Source of the DNA: Frankiaceae bacterium | GTDB taxonomy: Bacteria > Actinomycetota > Actinomycetes > BP-191 | Reading direction: 5' to 3' | DNA: 64,000 nt | Assembly (NCBI GenBank): GCA_030840645.1 | Contig: JAVEEC010000105.1 | Location: forward strand, 1-64,000 | Shown here: positions 51,580 through 59,580 of the stretch, in pieces | Layout: each line of letters begins with the position of its first letter | How positions within the stretch are numbered: position 1 is the stretch's first letter | Notes under the pieces: model-generated | The model's input: only the letters and a program-made list of their open reading frames with translations | What the model was told of the DNA's origin: nothing | Databases searched by the model: none | Made by a program: the position numbers and the translations under genes

Positions 51580-53747
51580 TTCTTCACCCCGGCCTTCGAG
51601 GCGCCTTCGAGGAAGACCGAGCGGAGCAGGTCCTTCCTGGCCAGCAGCTTCCGCGCCGGGCCGTCGAACTGCATCTCGCCGCGTTCCATGAAGTAGGCGT
51701 GCTCCACGACCGAGAGCGCGATGTTGACCGACTGCTCGACGAGAACGACGGCGGTACCGGCCGCGTTGATGCGCTGCACCATCGCGATCAGCTCGCCGAC
51801 GACCTTGGGGGCCAGCCCGAGCGACAGCTCGTCGATGAGGAGCAGCCGCGGCGACAGGATCAGCGCCTGGCTCAGCCCCAGCATCTGCTGCTCGCCGCCG
51901 GACAGCGTGGACGCCGGCTGGCCGCGGCGCTCGTACAGCCGCGGGAACGTCTCGAACGCCGCCTCGATCCCGGCGTCGACGGACCGCGCGTTGCGACCGG
52001 CCGCGCCGCCGAACAGCTTGAGGTTCTCCGCGACGGTGAGCGGGCCGAACACCGCGCGCCCGCCCGGCACCTGTACGACGCCCATGCGCACGCGGCGCTC
52101 GGGGTCGACGTAGGTCATGTCGACGCCGCGCAGCCGGACCGAGCCCGCGGACGGGAGACCGAGCCCGGAGACGACGCGGAGCAGCGTCGACTTGCCCGCG
52201 CCGTTGGTGCCGAGCAGCGCCACCATCTCGCCGTCGTCCACGGTGAAGTCGACGCCGAACAGCACCTGCACCTGGCCGTACGAGAAGTCGAGGCCGCGGC
52301 AGGCCAGCAGCGGTGGCGTCCTGCCCGACGCGACGAGCCGGCGCGACTCCTCCTCCTCGACGATCTGCGCGAGCATCGTGTCGAGGTCGGCGTTGATCGT
52401 CTTCGCGGCGCCGCGGATGACGGCGGTCACGACCGCACCGGAGAGCGCGATGACGACGACGATGCCGACGGTGCCGTAGCGCCGGTCGACGCCGCCGAGC
52501 AGCACCAGGCCGCCGGTGCCGCCGATCGCGGCGTAGCTCACCCCCGCGAGCGCGGCGGCGTGCGGCCGGAACCGCGCGGGGATGGTCGAGTGCAGCGCCG
52601 TCGCGAGTGCCGGCCCGAGCGTCGCGAACAGCGCCCCTGCGGCCGCGAACAGCACCGCCACGACGGCGAAGACCGGGACGAGGAAGCCGGCGCAGACGCA
52701 GAGCGTCGCGACAGAGAACGCGACGGCGTTCGCGAGGACCAGCCGCGCGGGGTCCTCCCGGAACAGCCGTTCGCCGTACCGGCCGAACGCGACGAGCGCC
52801 CCGACGGAGACGACCTGCACGAAGCCGAAGAAGACCGCCCGCTCGCCGACGCCGAGCCGCCAGCGGTCGGCGAGGAAGAACACGAGGTACGTCGACAGCG
52901 GGATCTGCGCGAGCCCGAGCAGGGCGTTCGCGCCGAGCACCCGGCGGATCGTCGGGATGAGCAGCAGTCGCCGCGCGATCTCGAAGAACCCGAGGTCCGC
53001 GCCGAGTCCCTCGGACTCGGTCTCCGGCACGGCGTCGGGGTTGCCGAGGGCGGCGCGTACGGCGGCCTCGTCGCGGACCCCGAAGCCAGGGTCGCGCAGC
53101 CGCAGCGAGACCAGGCAGGCCATCAGCGAGGCGAGGCCGAGTGCGACGAACGTCCCCCGCCAGGTGAGGCGGTACGTCGTCGCGAGCACGGCGACGAGCA
53201 GCGGCGTGAGGATCGCGCCGCCGACCTCCCAGGTGCGGTACGCCGACAGCACGCGGACGCGGGTCGACGGCGGGTACGTGTCGAGCAGCAGCGGCTGGTG
53301 CACGGTCGTGACCGACGCCGTCGACACGCCGTCCGCGACGAGGACGAGAAGCAGCCAGGGCAGCGCGGCGACGAAGCCGGTGAAGATCGTGAGCACGCTC
53401 CACGTGAACGCCGTCACGATCGCCAGCGCCGCGCGCCGCCTGCCCTTCTGTACGAGCGCCGCGATCGGCAGCGTGCAGAGCGTCACGGCGAGCGTCTTGA
53501 TGGCGAACACGCCCGCCAGCTCGGTCTTGCCGACGCCGAGCGCCCGGCCGATCTCCGGCGACAGGATGACGAACGCCGTCCCCTGGAACTGGTCGACCAC
53601 GGCGAGCACGCCGAGCACCGTCAGCGTGTACCAGCTCGCGGCGTGGCGGCGCAGCTCGCCGCGCAGCGACCCGCGCGCGCTCCCGTCGCCGACGCCGACC
53701 GTCGCGCGGGCGGTGGCCAGCGCGTCCGCCTGCGTCACGGCGGTCAC
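51576..53747 (-). CDS. Fusion of MFS transporter domain and LivF-like ABC ATPase
   Basis: A 723-residue protein. Residues about 35-440 are a 12-helix MFS domain (VSVGALVAFGRYGERLF and VSYAAIGGTGGLVLL among the helices). Residues about 475-705 are an ABC ATPase closest to LivF: Walker A GTNGAGKST near 511, VQVPGGRAVFGPLTVAENL, signature TLSGGEQQML, Walker B LLLIDELSLGLAP, switch LVEQSV. LivF is normally a free subunit; a permanent link to an MFS protein is unusual. The partner is probably the LivHMG fusion at 55422-58256. GTG 53747 overlaps the lipoprotein stop, and the downstream GTGA couples it to the SIS gene. Confidence 0.85.
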   Translation of the reverse strand: MTAVTQADALATARATVGVGDGSARGSLRGELRRHAASWYTLTVLGVLAVVDQFQGTAFVILSPEIGRALGVGKTELAGVFAIKTLAVTLCTLPIAALVQKGRRRAALAIVTAFTWSVLTIFTGFVAALPWLLLVLVADGVSTASVTTVHQPLLLDTYPPSTRVRVLSAYRTWEVGGAILTPLLVAVLATTYRLTWRGTFVALGLASLMACLVSLRLRDPGFGVRDEAAVRAALGNPDAVPETESEGLGADLGFFEIARRLLLIPTIRRVLGANALLGLAQIPLSTYLVFFLADRWRLGVGERAVFFGFVQVVSVGALVAFGRYGERLFREDPARLVLANAVAFSVATLCVCAGFLVPVFAVVAVLFAAAGALFATLGPALATALHSTIPARFRPHAAALAGVSYAAIGGTGGLVLLGGVDRRYGTVGIVVVIALSGAVVTAVIRGAAKTINADLDTMLAQIVEEEESRRLVASGRTPPLLACRGLDFSYGQVQVLFGVDFTVDDGEMVALLGTNGAGKSTLLRVVSGLGLPSAGSVRLRGVDMTYVDPERRVRMGVVQVPGGRAVFGPLTVAENLKLFGGAAGRNARSVDAGIEAAFETFPRLYERRGQPASTLSGGEQQMLGLSQALILSPRLLLIDELSLGLAPKVVGELIAMVQRINAAGTAVVLVEQSVNIALSVVEHAYFMERGEMQFDGPARKLLARKDLLRSVFLEGASKAGVKK

Positions 53748-54211
53748 GTCGCCGCCTCGGTCACGACGAAGTCCACGAACGCCGCCGTCTCCCCGATGCG
53801 GCGCGTCCCGCCGTCGACCAGCACGATCGTCACCTCGTGGCGGTTCCTGTCGACCGACGCGGTGTCGGAGCGGCGCGTCAGCTCGGCGACCGTGAACGAC
53901 GTGTCCGTCGTCTCGAACACGCCGGTCTGCCGGCCGCGCAGCGCGACGGGGACGTTGCGGTCCAGCCACGCCAGCGTCTTGCCGGGCCGCTGCGGCGCGC
54001 GGTCGACGAACACCGCGAAGTGCGACCCGGGCGGCGGACGCTCCATCGTCCAGCGGATCGTCAACGGCAGCGTCACGCGCGCGCCGGACGCCGGGGAGGT
54101 GATCTTCAGCCGCCGGTCCTGGCGGAACAGCAGCCCCTCCGACGAGCAGCCGGACAGCGCCACGAACGCCGTGACGAGCGCGACCAGGCGGCGGGACGAG
54201 GGCGCGGTCAC
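53744..54211 (-). CDS. Small lipoprotein, first gene of the seven-gene operon
   Basis: A 155-residue protein with a basic N-terminus, a hydrophobic stretch and the lipobox ALSGC (Cys about 22). The mature part has an Ig-like beta pattern (ITSPASGARVTLPLTIRWTM). The function is unknown; it may bind carbohydrate or serve the transporter at the outer face. It begins at GTG 54211, only 38 bp from the divergent ROK repressor, so both are controlled by the same short region. Its stop overlaps the MFS-ABC fusion start. Confidence 0.72.
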   Translation of the reverse strand: MTAPSSRRLVALVTAFVALSGCSSEGLLFRQDRRLKITSPASGARVTLPLTIRWTMERPPPGSHFAVFVDRAPQRPGKTLAWLDRNVPVALRGRQTGVFETTDTSFTVAELTRRSDTASVDRNRHEVTIVLVDGGTRRIGETAAFVDFVVTEAAT

Positions 54212-54230
54212 GCGGCCTCCAGGTTCAGCA

Positions 54231-54252
54231 TGTATGCCAAACTAAGTTCGTG
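54231..54252. promoter_or_regulatory. Operator-like AT-rich site between lipoprotein and ROK repressor
   Basis: AACTAAGTT (54240-54248) is a perfect palindrome around one base and ends 1 base before the GTG of the repressor gene, in a 38-bp divergent gap. No ribosome site precedes that GTG. TATGCC (54233-54238) could be its -10, which would make the message leaderless and put the palindrome over the start point. Confidence 0.45.
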
Positions 54253-55494
54253 GAACGCCGAGTCGACCCGCGCCGGATGCGGCAGATCAACAGGGGCGGC
54301 GTGCTGCGGATGCTGCGCGACGGCGGTCCCATGTCGCGGACCGAGCTGGCCGAACGCAGCCGCATGGCCAAGCCCACGGTCGCCGCGATCGTCGACGACC
54401 TCGTCGCCGAGGGGCTCGTCAACGAGGTCGGCCTCGGCGAGGCGATGGCCGTCGGCGGCCGCCGCCCGCGGCTGCTGGAGTTCAACGAGTCGTCCATCGC
54501 GTACCTCGGCGTGGAGTTCGGCGTGACGCGTACCTCCGTCGCCGTCGCCGACGGTCGCGGGCACCTGGTCTCCGTGCGTTCCCGGCCGTCGGTCACCGGC
54601 GCCCCGGCGCGCAGCGTGCAGGAGGTCCGCCGCCTCGCGGCTGCCGCGCTGGAGTCGGCGGGCATCCCGCTCGACCGGGTCGAGGCCGTCGGCGTCTCCG
54701 TGCCGGGCAGCGTCGACACCGACGGCGTATGCACCGCGGGCAACCTGCAGTGGTCGGACTTCCCGCTGCGCGACGCCATCGAGGAGGTCCTCGGCCGGCC
54801 GACCGTCGTCCGCGACAACGCCGACGTCGCCGCGCTGGCCGAGGGCGAGCTCGGTGCCGCCGTCGACGCGCGGACGTACGTCCGCGTCTACCTCGGCAGC
54901 GGTGTCGGCGCCGGCATCATGATCGACCGCGAGATGTACTCCGGCAGCAGCGGCGCCAGCGGCCAGCTCGGCCACTGCGTCGTCGTGGACGACGGGCCGC
55001 TCTGCGTCTGCGGGCAGCACGGCTGCCTCGAGGCTGTCGCGTCCGCGCAGGCCGTCGTTCGCGACGTCGAACGCGCCCGCGGCGCGGGCCGGCGCGGCCG
55101 CCGCCCGCCGCCGCTCGACGCGGTCGAGGTCTGCCGGCTCGCCGCCGAGGGCGACGAGCTCGCCGTCGCGGCGATGTTGCGCGCGGCCAAGCACGTCAGC
55201 CGCGGCATCTCGTACCTGGTCAACATCCTCAACCCGGAGCTGATCGTCGTCGGCGGCGTGCTCGCCTCGGCGGGCGACGTGTTCCTCGACGAGGTGCGCC
55301 GCATCCTGCGCCAGCAGCTCACCGGCCGGCCCGAGGTCCCGCTCGTCGGTACCGCGCTCGCCGACTCCGCGGAGCTGCAGGGCGCGGTGCTGCTCGCCAT
55401 GCGCAGCAAGGACCAGGAGGATCACCTGCTCACCCCGGCCCTGGCGGCGGTCGCCGACGCGGGGCGGCGCGCCGCCGTACGCCCCGAGCGGTAG
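54250..55494 (+). CDS. ROK-family transcriptional repressor (NagC/XylR type)
   Basis: A 414-residue regulator. An N-terminal winged helix (about 15-75: RGGVLRMLRDGGPMSRTELAE, then SRMAKPTVAAIVDDL) precedes a ROK sugar-binding domain with GVEFGVTRTSVAVADGRG, GVSVPGSVD, NDADVAALAE-like DNADVAALAEGE, and the zinc motif GHC...CVCGQHGCLE near 243-260. It should release DNA when the inducing sugar binds and control the surrounding operons. GTG 54250 has no ribosome site; ATG 54277 is an alternative. Its last 73 bases overlap the 3' end of the LivHMG gene on the other strand. Confidence 0.9.
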   Translation: MERRVDPRRMRQINRGGVLRMLRDGGPMSRTELAERSRMAKPTVAAIVDDLVAEGLVNEVGLGEAMAVGGRRPRLLEFNESSIAYLGVEFGVTRTSVAVADGRGHLVSVRSRPSVTGAPARSVQEVRRLAAAALESAGIPLDRVEAVGVSVPGSVDTDGVCTAGNLQWSDFPLRDAIEEVLGRPTVVRDNADVAALAEGELGAAVDARTYVRVYLGSGVGAGIMIDREMYSGSSGASGQLGHCVVVDDGPLCVCGQHGCLEAVASAQAVVRDVERARGAGRRGRRPPPLDAVEVCRLAAEGDELAVAAMLRAAKHVSRGISYLVNILNPELIVVGGVLASAGDVFLDEVRRILRQQLTGRPEVPLVGTALADSAELQGAVLLAMRSKDQEDHLLTPALAAVADAGRRAAVRPER

Positions 55495-58256
55495 ATCGCG
55501 CGGGCGTCGCCGCCGAGGTAGGACTCCACGACGCGCGGGTCGCGCTGCACGTCCTTCGGCGCCCCGTCCGCGATGACCACGCCGCTCTCCATCGCGACGA
55601 CGCGGTCGGCGAGCCCCATGACCAGCGGGATGTCGTGCTCGATCAGCAGCAGCGTCGCGCCGAGCTCGTCGCGCAGCCTGCGCAGCAGCCCGGCCAGCGC
55701 CTCGCTCTCCCGCTGCGCGATGCCGGAGGAGGGCTCGTCGAGGAGCAGGAGCGTCGGCTCCATCGCGACGACGCCGGCCAGCTCCACGATGCGGCGCATG
55801 CCGGTCGAGATCTCGCAGACCTGCTTGTGCCTGTGGTCGCCGAGCGCCATCAGGTCGAGCAGCTCCTCGACCCGCATGCGCCGGCTGCCGGCCCGGCCGC
55901 CGAACCCCGCGACGGCCGCGGCGAGCCGCGTCGGGAACTCGCGCTCCAGCGCGACGTGCAGCACCTCCTCGACGGTCAGCGTCGGGAACAGCGCCGCGTC
56001 CTGGAAGGACCGCACCAGGCCGAGCCGCGCGCGGGCGTGCGGCGCCGCGTCGGTGATGTCGCGCCCCTGGAACGTCACCCGGCCCGTGTCCGCTCGGACG
56101 AAGCCGCTCACGATGTCGAACAACGTCGTCTTGCCGGCGCCGTTCGACCCGATCAGCCCGACCGTGGTGCCGCGCTCCAGCGTGAGGCTGACACCGGCCA
56201 CCGCCTCGACGCCGCCGAAGCTGCGCCGCAGGTCGGTTGCGACGAGCAGCGGCCCGTTGTCGGCTGCGGTGGCCGCGGAACGCGCGCGCGTCGTCGCGGA
56301 CCCCATCGCCGCGGCCAGGTCGCCGTCCGTCGATGGCTCGACGTCGAGCGCCGCGCGGCCGCGGGTGACCAGCGCGATCACCCTGTCCCGCAACGGTTCC
56401 AGCAACTGCCCGATGCCGCCGGGGGCGTACAGGATCAGCAGCAGCCAGCCGAGCGACGTCGCCGCGAGGCTGGCGTTGTCGAGCGGCACGAACGCCGGCA
56501 TGCCGACGAGGTACAACGCCCCGAGCACCGGTCCCAGCAGCAGGCCGAGACCGCCGAGAACGGTGAGCGCGACGAGCGTCGTGCTCGTCGCCGCGGGGAA
56601 CGTCTGCGCGGAGACGTTGGAGAGGCTGTGCGCGTAGAGCGCGCCGCCGAGCCCGGCCAGCGCGCCCGCGACGCCGAACGCCTGGAGCGAGCGCAGCCGG
56701 ACCGACACGGTCATCGCGCGCGCCTGGTCGTCGTTGTCGCGCATCGCGCGGAACAGCCGCCCCGCGCTCCCCCGCCGGACGTTCGCCGCGACCAGCAGGC
56801 CGAGCAGGAACACGGCGAGGGCGAACACGTAGTACCGCTTCGCGGTGTTCAGCGGCAGGCCGCCGAGGACGGGACGGCCCGGCGTGACACCCGAGCCGAA
56901 CGCCCACGGCTGCTGCAGCGCCCACGCCTCGGTGGCCAGCGCGAACGACAGCGTCGTGACGGCGAGCATCAGGCCCCGGACGCGCAGTGCCGGCAGCCCG
57001 ACCGCGAGCGAGACGACCGCACCCGCGACGGCGGCGGCGAGGAACGCGAGCGGGAAGTTGCCGGTCCAGAACGTCACCCAGTACGACGCCGTCGCGCCGA
57101 CTCCGGCGACCGCGAACTGGCCCAGCGAGAGCTGGCCGGCGAGGCCGGTCACGATGCCGAGCGACAGGCCGACCAGGCTGTACGCGAGGATCGTCGTGAG
57201 GACCGACGCGGTGCGGTTCGTCGCCCACACCGGCACCGCGACCGCGAACCCCAGTGCCAGCCCGACGAGGCCGCGCCGGAGCCACACGACCTCGGGCAGC
57301 TTCGCGACGGCGGGCGGCAGCGGCCGCCACGCGCGGACCGCGGTCCACGATCCCTTCTCGCGCAGCCGCGACATCTCCTTGGACCGGGTCAGCAGCGCGA
57401 GCAGGATGACGGCGAACAGCAGCGTCTCGACGTACCCGCCCGACGGGAAGTTGTAGTAGAGCACCTGCTCGACGACGCCCACGCCGATGCCGGCGAGGAA
57501 CGCGAGCGGCAGGCTGGTCATGCCGACGAGCACCGCGGCGGCGAGCGCGCGCAGCAGCAGCCCGGGCCCGAGCGAGTCGCCGACGAACGGCCGCGTCGGG
57601 AACACCAGGATCGCGGTCAGCGCGGACACCGCGCCCGCGATCCCCCACGCGAGCGTGGACATGCGCGAGGCGTAGACGCCGGAGAGCTGCGCGCGCTCCG
57701 GGTTCGCCGCCGCGCCGCGCATCGCGATGCCCGCGCGGCTGCGCCTGAGGAACACCGCGATGCCGAGGACGACGAGCGGCAGCAGGACCAGCATGCCGGT
57801 GTACGCGGGCGTCAGCCGCAGCGCGCCGACGTCGATCGTCGGCAGGCCCGGCGGCTGCGGGAACGTGTTGCCGGTCACCGCGCTGCCCTTGCCGTGCCCC
57901 GACACCGCCGCGCCGGCGAGCAGCAGGAACTGCGCGACGCCGAGCGTCGCGACGACGCTCATCACGCGCGGCGCCTTGCGGAGCCGCCGGACCACGGCGA
58001 CCTCGACCACCGCCCCGACCGCGGCGCCGACGGCGAGCGCGGGGACCATCGCGACCCAGTACGGCACGTGCCAGACGTTGACGACGAGCGCGAACGTCGA
58101 CGCCGTGAACGCGCCGACCTCGCCGTGCGCGAAGTTCACGATGTTGTTCTGCCGGAACACCAGGACGAGACCGACGGCGAGGATGCCGTACGTCGTGCCG
58201 ATCACCAGGCCGAGCACCAGGACCGGGACGACGATCTCGATCCCGAAGAACGTCAC
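55422..58256 (-). CDS. Fused LivH-LivM-LivG ABC importer (two permeases and ATPase in one chain)
   Basis: A 944-residue protein. Residues about 1-300 are LivH-like permease (QNNIVNFAHGEVGAF), about 325-640 LivM-like permease (GLAGQLSLGQFAVAGVGA, VSLAVGLPALRVRGLMLAV), and about 690-920 LivG-like ATPase (Walker A GSNGAGKTT near 702, signature region CEISTGMRRIVELAGVVAMEP, Walker B LLLLDEPSSG, switch LLIEHDI). In normal transporters these are three genes. The signature is ISTGMRR in place of LSGGxQQ, a deviation in the LivG half; the LivF half in the MFS fusion is canonical. GTG 58256 overlaps the GH gene stop. Confidence 0.9.
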   Translation of the reverse strand: MTFFGIEIVVPVLVLGLVIGTTYGILAVGLVLVFRQNNIVNFAHGEVGAFTASTFALVVNVWHVPYWVAMVPALAVGAAVGAVVEVAVVRRLRKAPRVMSVVATLGVAQFLLLAGAAVSGHGKGSAVTGNTFPQPPGLPTIDVGALRLTPAYTGMLVLLPLVVLGIAVFLRRSRAGIAMRGAAANPERAQLSGVYASRMSTLAWGIAGAVSALTAILVFPTRPFVGDSLGPGLLLRALAAAVLVGMTSLPLAFLAGIGVGVVEQVLYYNFPSGGYVETLLFAVILLALLTRSKEMSRLREKGSWTAVRAWRPLPPAVAKLPEVVWLRRGLVGLALGFAVAVPVWATNRTASVLTTILAYSLVGLSLGIVTGLAGQLSLGQFAVAGVGATASYWVTFWTGNFPLAFLAAAVAGAVVSLAVGLPALRVRGLMLAVTTLSFALATEAWALQQPWAFGSGVTPGRPVLGGLPLNTAKRYYVFALAVFLLGLLVAANVRRGSAGRLFRAMRDNDDQARAMTVSVRLRSLQAFGVAGALAGLGGALYAHSLSNVSAQTFPAATSTTLVALTVLGGLGLLLGPVLGALYLVGMPAFVPLDNASLAATSLGWLLLILYAPGGIGQLLEPLRDRVIALVTRGRAALDVEPSTDGDLAAAMGSATTRARSAATAADNGPLLVATDLRRSFGGVEAVAGVSLTLERGTTVGLIGSNGAGKTTLFDIVSGFVRADTGRVTFQGRDITDAAPHARARLGLVRSFQDAALFPTLTVEEVLHVALEREFPTRLAAAVAGFGGRAGSRRMRVEELLDLMALGDHRHKQVCEISTGMRRIVELAGVVAMEPTLLLLDEPSSGIAQRESEALAGLLRRLRDELGATLLLIEHDIPLVMGLADRVVAMESGVVIADGAPKDVQRDPRVVESYLGGDARAIYRSGRTAARRPASATAARAGVSR

Positions 58257-59569
58257 GGGGTGATCGTCACGATCATCGCCTCGCCGTCCGCGACGCTCGG
58301 CAGCGTCAGCGCCAGCCGGCCACTCGTCACCGACACGGAGCCCGACGACACCGCGACCGGGCCGGTCAGCGCGCCGCGCTGGTTCGGGATCCGCTGCACG
58401 ACGACGGTCGCGCTGGTCACGCCCGAGGGCATCGCCACGTCGAGCGGGACGTTCACCGTCGGCAACGAGCCGTCGTTGCTCTGCCGGCCGGCCAGCACCC
58501 GCACGACGCCGCCGGTGTCCCGCGCGGCGAGCACCGAGAGGTGCGGGTCACGACCGGTGATCGTGAGCCGGTCGCCGACCAGGTCCGCGTACGCGCGGTG
58601 CGTCCAGTAGACAGCGGTCGGCGTGACGCCGTCGGAGAGGAACAGCCCGTCCACCCCTGCGGCGCAGCCACTGTAGACCGTGCTCGTCGGCGTGTCGGAG
58701 GTGTCCCAGCAGGCGCGGTTGGCGACCGCGACCCCGGCCTGCTCCATCGCGGCGAACCACCCGACGTTCCACGCCGGCTTCGCGAAGTCGGCCGCGCTGG
58801 AGTACTCGTTGACGTGGATCTCGGTGCCCTGCAGGCTGCGCGCGGCGAGCAGCCCGTCGACCACGCCGACGTCGGCGACGGCGGTGTCCGGACCGCCCGC
58901 CGTGACGGCGGCGCCACTCGTGTCGGGGATCTCGTGCCACGACACCGCGGTGTCGGCCATCCCCTGCGCGGCGACCTGGTCGAGGTAGCTGGACAGGTCG
59001 AGGTCGTGCGCCCACTCCGGGGTGAGCGGCGCCGCGCGGTACGGCTGGAACCTGCCGAGGCTCGGCCCGACCATCCGCGCGTCCGGGTCGACGTCGCGGA
59101 TCGCTTCGTACGTGTGCTCGAACGTCATGAGCAGCATCTCGCGGGTGCCGGGGTAGCCGTTGTTCGGCTCGTTCATCGCGTCCCAGTACGTCACCGGGCG
59201 GTCCGTGTCGATGCTCCACTGGACCAGGTCCCGGACGAACTGGTCGTACGCGGGGAACGCCGCGGCCGCGGGCATCCCGCCGTTCGCGCTGCGCCACGAG
59301 TCGCTGACGACCCAGGTGATGGTCTGCGCCCCGAACGACTTCGCGAGGTCGTACGTCGTGGCGTCGTTGACCCGCCAGTTCTGGACGTGCAACGGCGTCA
59401 TCAGGGTCGACGACGCGCCCGCCCCGAGGCCGTGCAGGAAGCCCTGCGCCGCGTGGGTCATCGCGCCGGCGGACGTCGTCGTGACGACCGCGTCGGGGCC
59501 GGTCGCCCGGGCCGCGGTCGGGGACGCCGCCAGCGCAAGGGCGGCGAGCAGTGCGGTTCTGGTGCGCAT
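58253..59569 (-). CDS. Secreted clan GH-A glycoside hydrolase (GH39-like)
   Basis: A 438-residue protein. There is a signal peptide of about 22 residues, then a (beta/alpha)8 domain with acid/base Glu134 in AMNEPNNG and a probable nucleophile Glu255 in IHVNEYSS, as in clan GH-A families such as GH39. The last ~90 residues are a beta-sandwich. It is secreted, so it could release the sugar that the adjacent transporter imports. The exact family and substrate are not certain. ATG 59569 has TAAGGA at the right distance; ATG 59578 would be too close. It lies between the binding protein and transporter genes. Confidence 0.78.
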   Translation of the reverse strand: MRTRTALLAALALAASPTAARATGPDAVVTTTSAGAMTHAAQGFLHGLGAGASSTLMTPLHVQNWRVNDATTYDLAKSFGAQTITWVVSDSWRSANGGMPAAAAFPAYDQFVRDLVQWSIDTDRPVTYWDAMNEPNNGYPGTREMLLMTFEHTYEAIRDVDPDARMVGPSLGRFQPYRAAPLTPEWAHDLDLSSYLDQVAAQGMADTAVSWHEIPDTSGAAVTAGGPDTAVADVGVVDGLLAARSLQGTEIHVNEYSSAADFAKPAWNVGWFAAMEQAGVAVANRACWDTSDTPTSTVYSGCAAGVDGLFLSDGVTPTAVYWTHRAYADLVGDRLTITGRDPHLSVLAARDTGGVVRVLAGRQSNDGSLPTVNVPLDVAMPSGVTSATVVVQRIPNQRGALTGPVAVSSGSVSVTSGRLALTLPSVADGEAMIVTITP

Positions 59570-59580
59570 CGTCGCCATCC

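Noticed and set aside
51576-53747. MFS-ABC fusion considered as two genes with a missed stop
   Set aside because: The frame is continuous across the junction with a plausible linker and no internal start with ribosome site seen; a sequencing error cannot be fully excluded without reads.
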